Source: Notolepis coatsorum (Eukaryota; Chordata; Actinopteri; Aulopiformes; Paralepididae). Taken from it: a stretch of DNA of 64,000 bases. The DNA is taken from NCBI GenBank assembly GCA_963971535.1, contig OZ020598.1, positions 95,514,558 to 95,578,557 on the forward strand, in the 5' to 3' direction. Position 1 is the first letter of the stretch, and each line of letters opens with the position of its first letter. Positions 29,500 through 46,300 of this stretch are shown here, one piece after another. The translations under genes and the position numbers were made by a program. The notes beneath the pieces are model-generated. The model did not search any database and had not been told where the DNA came from. It saw only the letters and a list, made by a program, of their open reading frames with translations.

Positions 29500-32400
29500 A
29501 CCCCTGGTGATTTAACTCCTAGGACACTATGACAGTAACCATGGTGATTTAACTCCTAAGACACTATGATAGTAACCATGGTGATTTAACTCCTAGGACA
29601 CTATGATAGTAACCATGGTGATTTAACTCCTAAGACACTATGGCAGTACCCCTGGTGATTTAACTCCTAAGACACTATGACAGTAACCATGGTGATTTAA
29701 CTCCTAGGACACTATGGCAGTACAGTACCCCTGGTGATTTAACTCCTAGGACACTATGGCAGTACCCCTGGTGATTTAACTCCTAGGACACTATGACAGT
29801 ACCCCTGGTGATTTAACTCCTAGGACACTATGACAGTAACCATGGTGATTTAACTCCTAGGACACTATGGCAGTACAGTAACCATGGTGATTTAACTCCT
29901 AGGACATTATGACAGTAACCATGGTGATTTAACTCCTAGGACACTATGACAGTAACCATGGTGATTTAACTCCTAGGACACTATGACAGTAACCATGGTG
30001 ATTTAACTCCTAGGACACTATGACAGTAACCATGGTGATTTAACTCCTAGGACACTATGACAGTAATCATGGTGATTTAACTCCTAGGACACTATGACAG
30101 TAACCATGGTGATTTAACTCCTAGGACACTATGACAGTAACCATGGTGATTTAACTCCCAGGACACTATGACAGTAACCATGGTGATTTAACTCCTAGGA
30201 CACTATGACAGTAACCATGGTGATTTAACTCCTAGGACACTATGACAGTAACCATGGTGATTTAACTCCTAGGACACTATGACAGTAACCATGGTGATTT
30301 AACTCCTAGGACACTATGACAGTAACCATGGTGATGTAACTCCTAAGACACTATGACAGTAACCATGGTGATTTAACTCCTAAGACACTATGACAGTAAC
30401 CATGGTGATTTAACTCCTAGGACACTATGACAGTAACCATGGTGATTTAACTCCTAGGACACTATGACAGTAACCATGGTGATTTAACTCCTAGGACACT
30501 ATGGCAGTACAGTACCCCTGGTGATTTAACTCCTAGGTCACTATGACAGTAACCCTGGTGATTTAACTCCTAGGACACTATGACAGTACCCCTGGTGATT
30601 TAACTCCTAGGACACTATGACAGTACCCCTGGTGATTTAACTCCTAGGACACTATGACAGTAACCATGGTGATTTAACTCCTAAGACACTATGATAGTAA
30701 CCATGGTGATTTAACTCCTAGGACACTATGATAGTAACCATGGTGATTTAACTCCTAAGACACTATGGCAGTACCCCTGGTGATTTAACTCCTAAGACAC
30801 TATGACAGTAACCATGGTGATTTAACTCCTAGGACACTATGGCAGTACAGTACCCCTGGTGATTTAACTCCTAGGACACTATGGCAGTACCCCTGGTGAT
30901 TTAACTCCTAGGACACTATGACAGTACCCCTGGTGATTTAACTCCTAGGACACTATGACAGTAACCATGGTGATTTAACTCCTAGGACACTATGGCAGTA
31001 CAGTAACCATGGTGATTTAACTCCTAGGACATTATGACAGTAACCATGGTGATTTAACTCCTAGGACACTATGACAGTAACCATGGTGATTTAACTCCTA
31101 GGACACTATGACAGTAACCATGGTGATTTAACTCCTAGGACACTATGACAGTAACCATGGTGATTTAACTCCTAGGACACTATGACAGTAATCATGGTGA
31201 TTTAACTCCTAGGACACTATGACAGTAACCATGGTGATTTAACTCCTAGGACACTATGACAGTAACCATGGTGATTTAACTCCCAGGACACTATGACAGT
31301 AACCATGGTGATTTAACTCCTAGGACACTATGACAGTAACCATGGTGATTTAACTCCTAGGACACTATGACAGTAACCATGGTGATTTAACTCCTAGGAC
31401 ACTATGACAGTAACCATGGTGATTTAACTCCTAGGACACTATGACAGTAACCATGGTGATGTAACTCCTAAGACACTATGACAGTAACCATGGTGATTTA
31501 ACTCCTAAGACACTATGACAGTACCCCTGGTGATTTAACTCCTAGGACACTATGACAGTACCCCTGGTGATTTAACTCCTAGGACACTATGACAGTAACC
31601 ATGGTGATTTAACTCCTAAGACACTATGATAGTAACCATGGTGATTTAACTCCTAGGACACTATGATAGTAACCATGGTGATTTAACTCCTAAGACACTA
31701 TGGCAGTACCCCTGGTGATTTAACTCCTAAGACACTATGACAGTAACCATGGTGATTTAACTCCTAGGACACTATGGCAGTACAGTACCCCTGGTGATTT
31801 AACTCCTAGGACACTATGGCAGTACCCCTGGTGATTTAACTCCTAGGACACTATGACAGTACCCCTGGTGATTTAACTCCTAGGACACTATGACAGTAAC
31901 CATGGTGATTTAACTCCTAGGACACTATGGCAGTACAGTAACCATGGTGATTTAACTCCTAGGACATTATGACAGTAACCATGGTGATTTAACTCCTAGG
32001 ACACTATGACAGTAACCATGGTGATTTAACTCCTAGGACACTATGACAGTAACCATGGTGATTTAACTCCTAGGACACTATGACAGTAACCATGGTGATT
32101 TAACTCCTAGGACACTATGACAGTACCCATGGTGATTTAACTCCTAGGACACTATGACAGTACCCCTGGTGATTTAACTCCTAGGACACTATGACAGTAC
32201 CCCTGGTGATTTAACTCCTAGGACACTATGGCAGTACAGTACCCCTGGTGATTTAACTCCTAGGACACTATGGCAGTACAGTACCCCTGGTGATTTAACT
32301 CCTAGGACACTATGACAGTACCCCTGGTGATTTAACTCCTAGGACACTATGACAGTAACCCTGGTGATTTAACTCCTAGGACACTATGACAGTACCCCTG

Positions 32401-35400
32401 GTGATTTAACTCCTAGGACACTATGACAGTACCCCTGGTGATTTAACTCCTAGGACACTATGACAGTAACCCTGGTGATTTAACTCCTAGGACACTATGA
32501 CAGTAACCATGGTGATTTAACTCCTAGGACACTATGACAGTAACCATGGTGATTTAACTCCTAGGACACTATGGCAGTACAGTACCCCTGGTGATTTAAC
32601 TCCTAGGTCACTATGACAGTAACCCTGGTGATTTAACTCCTAGGACACTATGACAGTACCCCTGGTGATTTAACTCCTAGGACACTATGACAGTACCCCT
32701 GGTGATTTAACTCCTAGGACACTATGACAGTAACCATGGTGATTTAACTCCTAAGACACTATGATAGTAACCATGGTGATTTAACTCCTAGGACACTATG
32801 ATAGTAACCATGGTGATTTAACTCCTAAGACACTATGGCAGTACCCCTGGTGATTTAACTCCTAAGACACTATGACAGTAACCATGGTGATTTAACTCCT
32901 AGGACACTATGGCAGTACAGTACCCCTGGTGATTTAACTCCTAGGACACTATGGCAGTACCCCTGGTGATTTAACTCCTAGGACACTATGACAGTACCCC
33001 TGGTGATTTAACTCCTAGGACACTATGACAGTAACCATGGTGATTTAACTCCTAGGACACTATGGCAGTACAGTAACCATGGTGATTTAACTCCTAGGAC
33101 ATTATGACAGTAACCATGGTGATTTAACTCCTAGGACACTATGACAGTAACCATGGTGATTTAACTCCTAGGACACTATGACAGTAACCATGGTGATTTA
33201 ACTCCTAGGACACTATGACAGTAACCATGGTGATTTAACTCCTAGGACACTATGACAGTAATCATGGTGATTTAACTCCTAGGACACTATGACAGTAACC
33301 ATGGTGATTTAACTCCTAGGACACTATGACAGTAACCATGGTGATTTAACTCCCAGGACACTATGACAGTAACCATGGTGATTTAACTCCTAGGACACTA
33401 TGACAGTAACCATGGTGATTTAACTCCTAGGACACTATGACAGTAACCATGGTGATTTAACTCCTAGGACACTATGACAGTAACCATGGTGATTTAACTC
33501 CTAGGACACTATGACAGTAACCATGGTGATGTAACTCCTAAGACACTATGACAGTAACCATGGTGATTTAACTCCTAAGACACTATGACAGTAACCATGG
33601 TGATTTAACTCCTAGGACACTATGACAGTAACCATGGTGATTTAACTCCTAGGACACTATGACAGTAACCATGGTGATTTAACTCCTAGGACACTATGGC
33701 AGTACAGTACCCCTGGTGATTTAACTCCTAGGTCACTATGACAGTAACCCTGGTGATTTAACTCCTAGGACACTATGACAGTACCCCTGGTGATTTAACT
33801 CCTAGGACACTATGACAGTACCCCTGGTGATTTAACTCCTAGGACACTATGACAGTAACCATGGTGATTTAACTCCTAAGACACTATGATAGTAACCATG
33901 GTGATTTAACTCCTAGGACACTATGATAGTAACCATGGTGATTTAACTCCTAAGACACTATGGCAGTACCCCTGGTGATTTAACTCCTAAGACACTATGA
34001 CAGTAACCATGGTGATTTAACTCCTAGGACACTATGGCAGTACAGTACCCCTGGTGATTTAACTCCTAGGACACTATGGCAGTACCCCTGGTGATTTAAC
34101 TCCTAGGACACTATGACAGTACCCCTGGTGATTTAACTCCTAGGACACTATGACAGTAACCATGGTGATTTAACTCCTAGGACACTATGGCAGTACAGTA
34201 ACCATGGTGATTTAACTCCTAGGACATTATGACAGTAACCATGGTGATTTAACTCCTAGGACACTATGACAGTAACCATGGTGATTTAACTCCTAGGACA
34301 CTATGACAGTAACCATGGTGATTTAACTCCTAGGACACTATGACAGTAACCATGGTGATTTAACTCCTAGGACACTATGACAGTAATCATGGTGATTTAA
34401 CTCCTAGGACACTATGACAGTAACCATGGTGATTTAACTCCTAGGACACTATGACAGTAACCATGGTGATTTAACTCCCAGGACACTATGACAGTAACCA
34501 TGGTGATTTAACTCCTAGGACACTATGACAGTAACCATGGTGATTTAACTCCTAGGACACTATGACAGTAACCATGGTGATTTAACTCCTAGGACACTAT
34601 GACAGTAACCATGGTGATTTAACTCCTAGGACACTATGACAGTAACCATGGTGATGTAACTCCTAAGACACTATGACAGTAACCATGGTGATTTAACTCC
34701 TAAGACACTATGACAGTACCCCTGGTGATTTAACTCCTAGGACACTATGACAGTACCCCTGGTGATTTAACTCCTAGGACACTATGACAGTAACCATGGT
34801 GATTTAACTCCTAAGACACTATGATAGTAACCATGGTGATTTAACTCCTAGGACACTATGATAGTAACCATGGTGATTTAACTCCTAAGACACTATGGCA
34901 GTACCCCTGGTGATTTAACTCCTAAGACACTATGACAGTAACCATGGTGATTTAACTCCTAGGACACTATGGCAGTACAGTACCCCTGGTGATTTAACTC
35001 CTAGGACACTATGGCAGTACCCCTGGTGATTTAACTCCTAGGACACTATGACAGTACCCCTGGTGATTTAACTCCTAGGACACTATGACAGTAACCATGG
35101 TGATTTAACTCCTAGGACACTATGGCAGTACAGTAACCATGGTGATTTAACTCCTAGGACATTATGACAGTAACCATGGTGATTTAACTCCTAGGACACT
35201 ATGACAGTAACCATGGTGATTTAACTCCTAGGACACTATGACAGTAACCATGGTGATTTAACTCCTAGGACACTATGACAGTAACCATGGTGATTTAACT
35301 CCTAGGACACTATGACAGTAATCATGGTGATTTAACTCCTAGGACACTATGACAGTAACCATGGTGATTTAACTCCTAGGACACTATGACAGTAACCATG

Positions 35401-36000
35401 GTGATTTAACTCCCAGGACACTATGACAGTAACCATGGTGATTTAACTCCTAGGACACTATGACAGTAACCATGGTGATTTAACTCCTAGGACACTATGA
35501 CAGTAACCATGGTGATTTAACTCCTAGGACACTATGACAGTAACCATGGTGATTTAACTCCTAGGACACTATGACAGTAACCATGGTGATGTAACTCCTA
35601 AGACACTATGACAGTAACCATGGTGATTTAACTCCTAAGACACTATGACAGTAACCATGGTGATTTAACTCCTAGGACACTATGACAGTAACCATGGTGA
35701 TTTAACTCCTAGGACACTATGACAGTAACCATGGTGATTTAACTCCTAGGACACTATGGCAGTACAGTACCCCTGGTGATTTAACTCCTAGGTCACTATG
35801 ACAGTAACCCTGGTGATTTAACTCCTAGGACACTATGACAGTACCCCTGGTGATTTAACTCCTAGGACACTATGACAGTACCCCTGGTGATTTAACTCCT
35901 AGGACACTATGACAGTAACCATGGTGATTTAACTCCTAAGACACTATGATAGTAACCATGGTGATTTAACTCCTAGGACACTATGATAGTAACCATGGTG
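29500..36000. repeat. Higher-order units of about 1,125 and 935 bp
   Basis: A doublet of TGATAGTAACC-bearing monomers begins at 29568, 30693, 31628, 32763, 33888, 34823 and 35948, giving spacings of 1125, 935, 1135, 1125, 935 and 1125 bp. Each unit carries the same ordered markers: TGATAG doublet, CTATGGCAGTACAGTACC, GACATTATG, TAATCATGG, AACTCCCAGG, GATGTAACTCC. The 935-bp form lacks about five monomers. The same series recurs at 43576-46761. Confidence 0.85.
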
Positions 36001-39000
36001 ATTTAACTCCTAAGACACTATGGCAGTACCCCTGGTGATTTAACTCCTAAGACACTATGACAGTAACCATGGTGATTTAACTCCTAGGACACTATGGCAG
36101 TACAGTACCCCTGGTGATTTAACTCCTAGGACACTATGGCAGTACCCCTGGTGATTTAACTCCTAGGACACTATGACAGTACCCCTGGTGATTTAACTCC
36201 TAGGACACTATGACAGTAACCATGGTGATTTAACTCCTAGGACACTATGGCAGTACAGTAACCATGGTGATTTAACTCCTAGGACATTATGACAGTAACC
36301 ATGGTGATTTAACTCCTAGGACACTATGACAGTAACCATGGTGATTTAACTCCTAGGACACTATGACAGTAACCATGGTGATTTAACTCCTAGGACACTA
36401 TGACAGTAACCATGGTGATTTAACTCCTAGGACACTATGACAGTAATCATGGTGATTTAACTCCTAGGACACTATGACAGTAACCATGGTGATTTAACTC
36501 CTAGGACACTATGACAGTAACCATGGTGATTTAACTCCCAGGACACTATGACAGTAACCATGGTGATTTAACTCCTAGGACACTATGACAGTAACCATGG
36601 TGATTTAACTCCTAGGACACTATGACAGTAACCATGGTGATTTAACTCCTAGGACACTATGACAGTAACCATGGTGATTTAACTCCTAGGACACTATGAC
36701 AGTAACCATGGTGATGTAACTCCTAAGACACTATGACAGTAACCATGGTGATTTAACTCCTAAGACACTATGACAGTAACCATGGTGATTTAACTCCTAG
36801 GACACTATGACAGTAACCATGGTGATTTAACTCCTAAGACACTATGACAGTAACCATGGTGATTTAACTCCTAGGACACTATGACAGTAACCATGGTGAT
36901 GTAACTCCTAAGACACTATGACAGTAACCATGGTGATTTAACTCCTAAGACACTATGACAGTAACCATGGTGATTTAACTCCTAGGACACTATGACAGTA
37001 ACCATGGTGATTTAACTCCTAAGACACTATGACAGTAACCATGGTGATTTAACTCCTAGGACACTATGACAGTAACCATGGTGATTTAACTCCTAGGACA
37101 CTATGACAGTAACCATGGTGATTTAACTCCTAGGACACTATGACAGTACCCCTGGTGATTTAACTCCTAGGACACTATGACAGTAACCATGGTGATTTAA
37201 CTCCTAGGACACTATGACAGTAACCATGGTGATTTAACTCCTAGGACACTATGGCAGTACCCCTGGTGATTTAACTCCTAGGACACTATGACAGTACAGT
37301 AACCATGGTGATTTAACTCCTAGGACACTATGACAGTAACCATGGTGATTTAACTCCTAGGACACTATGGCAGTACCCCTGGTGATTTAACTCCTAGGAC
37401 ACTATGACAGTAACCATGGTGATTTAACTCCTAGGACACTATGACAGTAACCCTGGTGATTGAACTCCTAGGACACTATGACAGTACCCCTGGTGATTTA
37501 ACTCCTAGGACACTATGACAGTACAGTACCCCTGGTGATTTAACTCCTAGGACACTATGGCAGTACCCCTGGTGATTTAACTCCTAGGACAATATGACAG
37601 TAACCATGGTGATTTAACTCCTAGGTCACTATGACAGTATCCCTGGTGATTTAACTCCTAGGACACTATGACAGTACCCCTGGTGATTTAACTCCTAGGA
37701 CACTATGACAGTAACACTGGTGATTTAACTCCTAGGACACTATGACAGTACCCCTGGTGATTTAACTCCTAGGACACTATGACAGTACCCCTAATGATTT
37801 AACTCCTAGGACACTATGACAGTACCCATGGTGATTTAACTCCTAGGACACTATGACAGTAACCATGGTGATTTAACTCCTAGGACACTATGACAGTAAC
37901 CATGGTGATTTAACTCCTAGGACACTATGGCAGTACAGTACCCCTGGTGATTTAACTCCTAGGTCACTATGACAGTAACCCTGGTGATTTAACTCCTAGG
38001 ACACTATGACAGTACCCCTGGTGATTTAACTCCTAGGACACTATGACAGTAACCCTGGTGATTTAACTCCTAGGACACTATGACAGTAACCCTGGTGATT
38101 TAACTCCTAGGACACTATGACAGTACCCCTGGTGATTTAACTCCTAGGACACTATGACAGTACCCCTGGTGATTTAACTCCTAGGACACTATGACAGTAC
38201 CCCTGGTGATTTAACTCCTAGGACACTATGGCAGTACCCCTGGTGATTTAACTCCTAGGACACTATGACAGTACCCCTGGTGATTTAACTCCTAGGACAC
38301 TATGGCAGTAACCATGGTGATTTAACTCCTAGGACACTATGACAGTACCCATGGTGATTTAACTCATAGGACACTATGGCAGTACCCCTGGTGATTTAAC
38401 TCCTAGGACACTATGACAGTACCCATGGTGATTTAACTCCTAGGACACTATGACAGTACCCCTGGTGATTTAACTCCTAGGACACTATGACAGTACCCCT
38501 GGTGATTTAACTCCTAGGACACTATGGCAGTACAGTACCCCTGGTGATTTAACTCCTAGGACACTATGGCAGTACAGTACCCCTGGTGATTTAACTCCTA
38601 GGACACTATGACAGTACCCCTGGTGATTTAACTCCTAGGACACTATGACAGTAACCCTGGTGATTTAACTCCTAGGACACTATGACAGTACCCCTGGTGA
38701 TTTAACTCCTAGGACACTATGACAGTACCCCTGGTGATTTAACTCCTAGGACACTATGACAGTAACCCTGGTGATTTAACTCCTAGGACACTATGACAGT
38801 AACCATGGTGATTTAACTCCTAGGACACTATGACAGTAACCATGGTGATTTAACTCCTAGGACACTATGGCAGTACAGTACCCCTGGTGATTTAACTCCT
38901 AGGTCACTATGACAGTAACCCTGGTGATTTAACTCCTAGGACACTATGACAGTACCCCCGGTGATTTAACTCCTAGGACACTATGACAGTAACCCTGGTG

Positions 39001-42000
39001 ATTTAACTCCTAGGACACTATGACAGTAACCATGGTGATTTAACTCCTAGGACACTATGACAGTAACCATGGTGATTTAACTCCTAGGACACTATGACAG
39101 TACCCCTGGTGATTTAACTCATAGGACACTATGACAGTAATCCTGGTGATTTAACTCCTAGGACACTATGGCAGTACCCCTGGTGATTTAACTCCTAGGA
39201 CACTATGACAGTACCCATGGTGATTTAACTCCTAGGACACTATGACAGTACCCCTGGTGATTTAACTCCTAGGACACTATGACAGTAACCTGGTGATTTA
39301 ACTCCTAGGACACTATGGCAGTACAGTAACCATGGTGATTTAACACCTAGCACACTATGACAGTACCCCTGGTGATTTAACTCCTAGGACACTATGACAG
39401 TAACCCTGGTGATTTAACTCCTAGGACACTATGGCAGTACAGTAACCATGGTGATTTAACTAGGACACTATGACAGTAACCATGGTGATTTAACTCCTAG
39501 GACACTATGGCAGTACAGTACCCCTGGTGATTTAACTCCTAGGACACTATGACAGTACCCCTGGTGATATAACTCCTAGCACACTATGACAGTAACCCTG
39601 GTGATTTAACTCCTAGGTCACTATGACAGTAACCATGGTGATTTAACTCCTAGGACACTATGACAGTACAGTACCCCTGGTGATTTAACTCCTAGGACAC
39701 TATGGCAGTACAGTACCCCTGGTGATTTAACTCCTAGGACACTATGACAGTACCCCTGGTGATATAACTCCTAGCACACTATGACAGTAACCCTGGTGAT
39801 TTAACTCCTAGGTCACTATGACAGTAACCATGGTGATTTAACTCCTAGGTCACTATGACAGTAACCATGGTGATTTAACTCCTAGGACACTATGACAGTA
39901 CCCCTGGTGATTTAACTCCTAGGACACTATGACAGTACCCCTGGTGATTTAACTCCTAGGACACTATGACAGTACCCCTGGTGATTTAACTCCTAGGACA
40001 CTATGACAGTACCCCTGGTGATTTAACTCCTAGGACACTATGACAGTACCCCTGGTGATTTAACTCCTAGGACACTATGACAGTACCCCTGGTGATTTAA
40101 CTCCTAGGACACTATGACAGTAACCATGGTGATTTAACTCCTAGGACACTATGACAGTAACCATGGTGATTTAACTCCTAGGACACTATGGCAGTACCCC
40201 TGGTGATTTAACTCCTAGGACACTATGACAGTACAGTAACCATGGTGATTTAACTCCTAGGACACTATGACAGTAACCATGGTGATTTAACTCCTAGGAC
40301 ACTATGGCAGTACCCCTGGTGATTTAACTCCTAGGACACTATGACAGTAACCATGGTGATTTAACTCCTAGGACACTATGACAGTAACCCTGGTGATTGA
40401 ACTCCTAGGACACTATGACAGTACCCCTGGTGATTTAACTCCTAGGACACTATGACAGTACAGTACCCCTGGTGATTTAACTCCTAGGACACTATGGCAG
40501 TACCCCTGGTGATTTAACTCCTAGGACAATATGACAGTAACCATGGTGATTTAACTCCTAGGTCACTATGACAGTATCCCTGGTGATTTAACTCCTAGGA
40601 CACTATGACAGTACCCCTGGTGATTTAACTCCTAGGACACTATGACAGTAACACTGGTGATTTAACTCCTAGGACACTATGACAGTACCCCTGGTGATTT
40701 AACTCCTAGGACACTATGACAGTACCCCTGGTGATTTAACTCCTAGGACACTATGACAGTACCCATGGTGATTTAACTCCTAGGACACTATGACAGTAAC
40801 CATGGTGATTTAACTCCTAGGACACTATGACAGTAACCATGGTGATTTAACTCCTAGGACACTATGGCAGTACAGTACCCCTGGTGATTTAACTCCTAGG
40901 TCACTATGACAGTAACCCTGGTGATTTAACTCCTAGGACACTATGACAGTACCCCTGGTGATTTAACTCCTAGGACACTATGACAGTAACCCTGGTGATT
41001 TAACTCCTAGGACACTATGACAGTAACCCTGGTGATTTAACTCCTAGGACACTATGACAGTACCCCTGGTGATTTAACTCCTAGGACACTATGACAGTAC
41101 CCCTGGTGATTTAACTCCTAGGACACTATGACAGTACCCCTGGTGATTTAACTCCTAGGACACTATGGCAGTACCCCTGGTGATTTAACTCCTAGGACAC
41201 TATGACAGTACCCCTGGTGATTTAACTCCTAGGACACTATGGCAGTAACCATGGTGATTTAACTCCTAGGACACTATGACAGTACCCATGGTGATTTAAC
41301 TCATAGGACACTATGGCAGTACCCCTGGTGATTTAACTCCTAGGACACTATGACAGTACCCATGGTGATTTAACTCCTAGGACACTATGACAGTACCCCT
41401 GGTGATTTAACTCCTAGGACACTATGACAGTACCCCTGGTGATTTAACTCCTAGGACACTATGGCAGTACAGTACCCCTGGTGATTTAACTCCTAGGACA
41501 CTATGGCAGTACAGTACCCCTGGTGATTTAACTCCTAGGACACTATGACAGTACCCCTGGTGATTTAACTCCTAGGACACTATGACAGTAACCCTGGTGA
41601 TTTAACTCCTAGGACACTATGACAGTACCCCTGGTGATTTAACTCCTAGGACACTATGACAGTACCCCTGGTGATTTAACTCCTAGGACACTATGACAGT
41701 AACCCTGGTGATTTAACTCCTAGGACACTATGACAGTAACCATGGTGATTTAACTCCTAGGACACTATGACAGTAACCATGGTGATTTAACTCCTAGGAC
41801 ACTATGGCAGTACAGTACCCCTGGTGATTTAACTCCTAGGTCACTATGACAGTAACCCTGGTGATTTAACTCCTAGGACACTATGACAGTACCCCTGGTG
41901 ATTTAACTCCTAGGACACTATGACAGTAACCCTGGTGATTTAACTCCTAGGACACTATGACAGTAACCATGGTGATTTAACTCCTAGGACACTATGACAG

Positions 42001-43350
42001 TAACCATGGTGATTTAACTCCTAGAACACTATGACAGTACCCCTGGTGATTTAACTCATAGGACACTATGACAGTAATCCTGGTGATTTAACTCCTAGGA
42101 CACTATGGCAGTACCCCTGGTGATTTAACTCCTAGGACACTATGACAGTACCCATGGTGATTTAACTCCTAGGACACTATGACAGTACCCCTGGTGATTT
42201 AACTCCTAGGACACTATGACAGTAACCTGGTGATTTAACTCCTAGGACACTATGGCAGTACAGTAACCATGGTGATTTAACTCCTAGCACACTATGACAG
42301 TACCCCTGGTGATTTAACTCCTAGGACACTATGACAGTAACCCTGGTGATTTAACTCCTAGGACACTATGGCAGTACAGTAACCATGGTGATTTAACTAG
42401 GACACTATGACAGTAACCATGGTGATTTAACTCCTAGGACACTATGGCAGTACAGTACCCCTGGTGATTTAACTCCTAGGACACTATGACAGTACCCCTG
42501 GTGATATAACTCCTAGCACACTATGACAGTAACCCTGGTGATTTAACTCCTAGGTCACTATGACAGTAACCATGGTGATTTAACTCCTAGGACACTATGA
42601 CAGTACAGTACCCCTGGTGATTTAACTCCTAGGACACTATGGCAGTACAGTACCCCTGGTGATTTAACTCCTAGGACACTATGACAGTACCCCTGGTGAT
42701 ATAACTCCTAGCACACTATGACAGTAACCCTGGTGATTTAACTCCTAGGTCACTATGACAGTAACCATGGTGATTTAACTCCTAGGTCACTATGACAGTA
42801 ACCATGGTGATTTAACTCCTAGCACACTATGACAGTAACCATGGTGATTTAACTCCTAGGACACTATGACAGTACCCCTGGTGATTTAACTCCTAGGACA
42901 CTATGGCAGTACCCCTGGTGATTTAACTCCTAGGACACTATGACAGTACCCCTGGTGATTTAACTCCTAGGACACTATGGCAGTACCCCTGGTGATTTAA
43001 CTCCTAGGACACTATGACAGTACCCCTGGTGATTTAACTCCTAGGACACTATGGCAGTAACCATGGTGATTTAACTCCTAGGACACTATGACAGTACCCA
43101 TGGTGATTTAACTCATAGGACACTATGGCAGTACCCCTGGTGATTTAACTCCTAGGACACTATGACAGTACCCATGGTGATTTAACTCATAGGACACTAT
43201 GGCAGTAACCATGGTGATTTAACTCCTAGGACACTATGACAGTACCCCTGGTGATTTAACTCCTAGGACACTATGACAGTACCCCTGGTGATTTAACTCC
43301 TAGGACACTATGACAGTACCCCTGGTGATTTAACTCCTAGGACACTATGA
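32538..43350. repeat. 10,813-bp tandem duplication, copy A
   Basis: Markers map to copy B (43351-54163) at a constant offset of 10,813: TGATAG at 32763, 33888, 34823 and 35948; CCCTAATGATTT near 37788; CCCCCGGTG near 38951; GATATAAC at 39566 and 42503; CTAGAACAC near 42021. The constant offset across the block means no net indel between copies at the points checked. Confidence 0.9.
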
Positions 43351-46300
43351 CAGTAACCATGGTGATTTAACTCCTAGGACACTATGGCAGTACAGTACCC
43401 CTGGTGATTTAACTCCTAGGTCACTATGACAGTAACCCTGGTGATTTAACTCCTAGGACACTATGACAGTACCCCTGGTGATTTAACTCCTAGGACACTA
43501 TGACAGTACCCCTGGTGATTTAACTCCTAGGACACTATGACAGTAACCATGGTGATTTAACTCCTAAGACACTATGATAGTAACCATGGTGATTTAACTC
43601 CTAGGACACTATGATAGTAACCATGGTGATTTAACTCCTAAGACACTATGGCAGTACCCCTGGTGATTTAACTCCTAAGACACTATGACAGTAACCATGG
43701 TGATTTAACTCCTAGGACACTATGGCAGTACAGTACCCCTGGTGATTTAACTCCTAGGACACTATGGCAGTACCCCTGGTGATTTAACTCCTAGGACACT
43801 ATGACAGTACCCCTGGTGATTTAACTCCTAGGACACTATGACAGTAACCATGGTGATTTAACTCCTAGGACACTATGGCAGTACAGTAACCATGGTGATT
43901 TAACTCCTAGGACATTATGACAGTAACCATGGTGATTTAACTCCTAGGACACTATGACAGTAACCATGGTGATTTAACTCCTAGGACACTATGACAGTAA
44001 CCATGGTGATTTAACTCCTAGGACACTATGACAGTAACCATGGTGATTTAACTCCTAGGACACTATGACAGTAATCATGGTGATTTAACTCCTAGGACAC
44101 TATGACAGTAACCATGGTGATTTAACTCCTAGGACACTATGACAGTAACCATGGTGATTTAACTCCCAGGACACTATGACAGTAACCATGGTGATTTAAC
44201 TCCTAGGACACTATGACAGTAACCATGGTGATTTAACTCCTAGGACACTATGACAGTAACCATGGTGATTTAACTCCTAGGACACTATGACAGTAACCAT
44301 GGTGATTTAACTCCTAGGACACTATGACAGTAACCATGGTGATGTAACTCCTAAGACACTATGACAGTAACCATGGTGATTTAACTCCTAAGACACTATG
44401 ACAGTAACCATGGTGATTTAACTCCTAGGACACTATGACAGTAACCATGGTGATTTAACTCCTAGGACACTATGACAGTAACCATGGTGATTTAACTCCT
44501 AGGACACTATGGCAGTACAGTACCCCTGGTGATTTAACTCCTAGGTCACTATGACAGTAACCCTGGTGATTTAACTCCTAGGACACTATGACAGTACCCC
44601 TGGTGATTTAACTCCTAGGACACTATGACAGTACCCCTGGTGATTTAACTCCTAGGACACTATGACAGTAACCATGGTGATTTAACTCCTAAGACACTAT
44701 GATAGTAACCATGGTGATTTAACTCCTAGGACACTATGATAGTAACCATGGTGATTTAACTCCTAAGACACTATGGCAGTACCCCTGGTGATTTAACTCC
44801 TAAGACACTATGACAGTAACCATGGTGATTTAACTCCTAGGACACTATGGCAGTACAGTACCCCTGGTGATTTAACTCCTAGGACACTATGGCAGTACCC
44901 CTGGTGATTTAACTCCTAGGACACTATGACAGTACCCCTGGTGATTTAACTCCTAGGACACTATGACAGTAACCATGGTGATTTAACTCCTAGGACACTA
45001 TGGCAGTACAGTAACCATGGTGATTTAACTCCTAGGACATTATGACAGTAACCATGGTGATTTAACTCCTAGGACACTATGACAGTAACCATGGTGATTT
45101 AACTCCTAGGACACTATGACAGTAACCATGGTGATTTAACTCCTAGGACACTATGACAGTAACCATGGTGATTTAACTCCTAGGACACTATGACAGTAAT
45201 CATGGTGATTTAACTCCTAGGACACTATGACAGTAACCATGGTGATTTAACTCCTAGGACACTATGACAGTAACCATGGTGATTTAACTCCCAGGACACT
45301 ATGACAGTAACCATGGTGATTTAACTCCTAGGACACTATGACAGTAACCATGGTGATTTAACTCCTAGGACACTATGACAGTAACCATGGTGATTTAACT
45401 CCTAGGACACTATGACAGTAACCATGGTGATTTAACTCCTAGGACACTATGACAGTAACCATGGTGATGTAACTCCTAAGACACTATGACAGTAACCATG
45501 GTGATTTAACTCCTAAGACACTATGACAGTACCCCTGGTGATTTAACTCCTAGGACACTATGACAGTACCCCTGGTGATTTAACTCCTAGGACACTATGA
45601 CAGTAACCATGGTGATTTAACTCCTAAGACACTATGATAGTAACCATGGTGATTTAACTCCTAGGACACTATGATAGTAACCATGGTGATTTAACTCCTA
45701 AGACACTATGGCAGTACCCCTGGTGATTTAACTCCTAAGACACTATGACAGTAACCATGGTGATTTAACTCCTAGGACACTATGGCAGTACAGTACCCCT
45801 GGTGATTTAACTCCTAGGACACTATGGCAGTACCCCTGGTGATTTAACTCCTAGGACACTATGACAGTACCCCTGGTGATTTAACTCCTAGGACACTATG
45901 ACAGTAACCATGGTGATTTAACTCCTAGGACACTATGGCAGTACAGTAACCATGGTGATTTAACTCCTAGGACATTATGACAGTAACCATGGTGATTTAA
46001 CTCCTAGGACACTATGACAGTAACCATGGTGATTTAACTCCTAGGACACTATGACAGTAACCATGGTGATTTAACTCCTAGGACACTATGACAGTAACCA
46101 TGGTGATTTAACTCCTAGGACACTATGACAGTAATCATGGTGATTTAACTCCTAGGACACTATGACAGTAACCATGGTGATTTAACTCCTAGGACACTAT
46201 GACAGTAACCATGGTGATTTAACTCCCAGGACACTATGACAGTAACCATGGTGATTTAACTCCTAGGACACTATGACAGTAACCATGGTGATTTAACTCC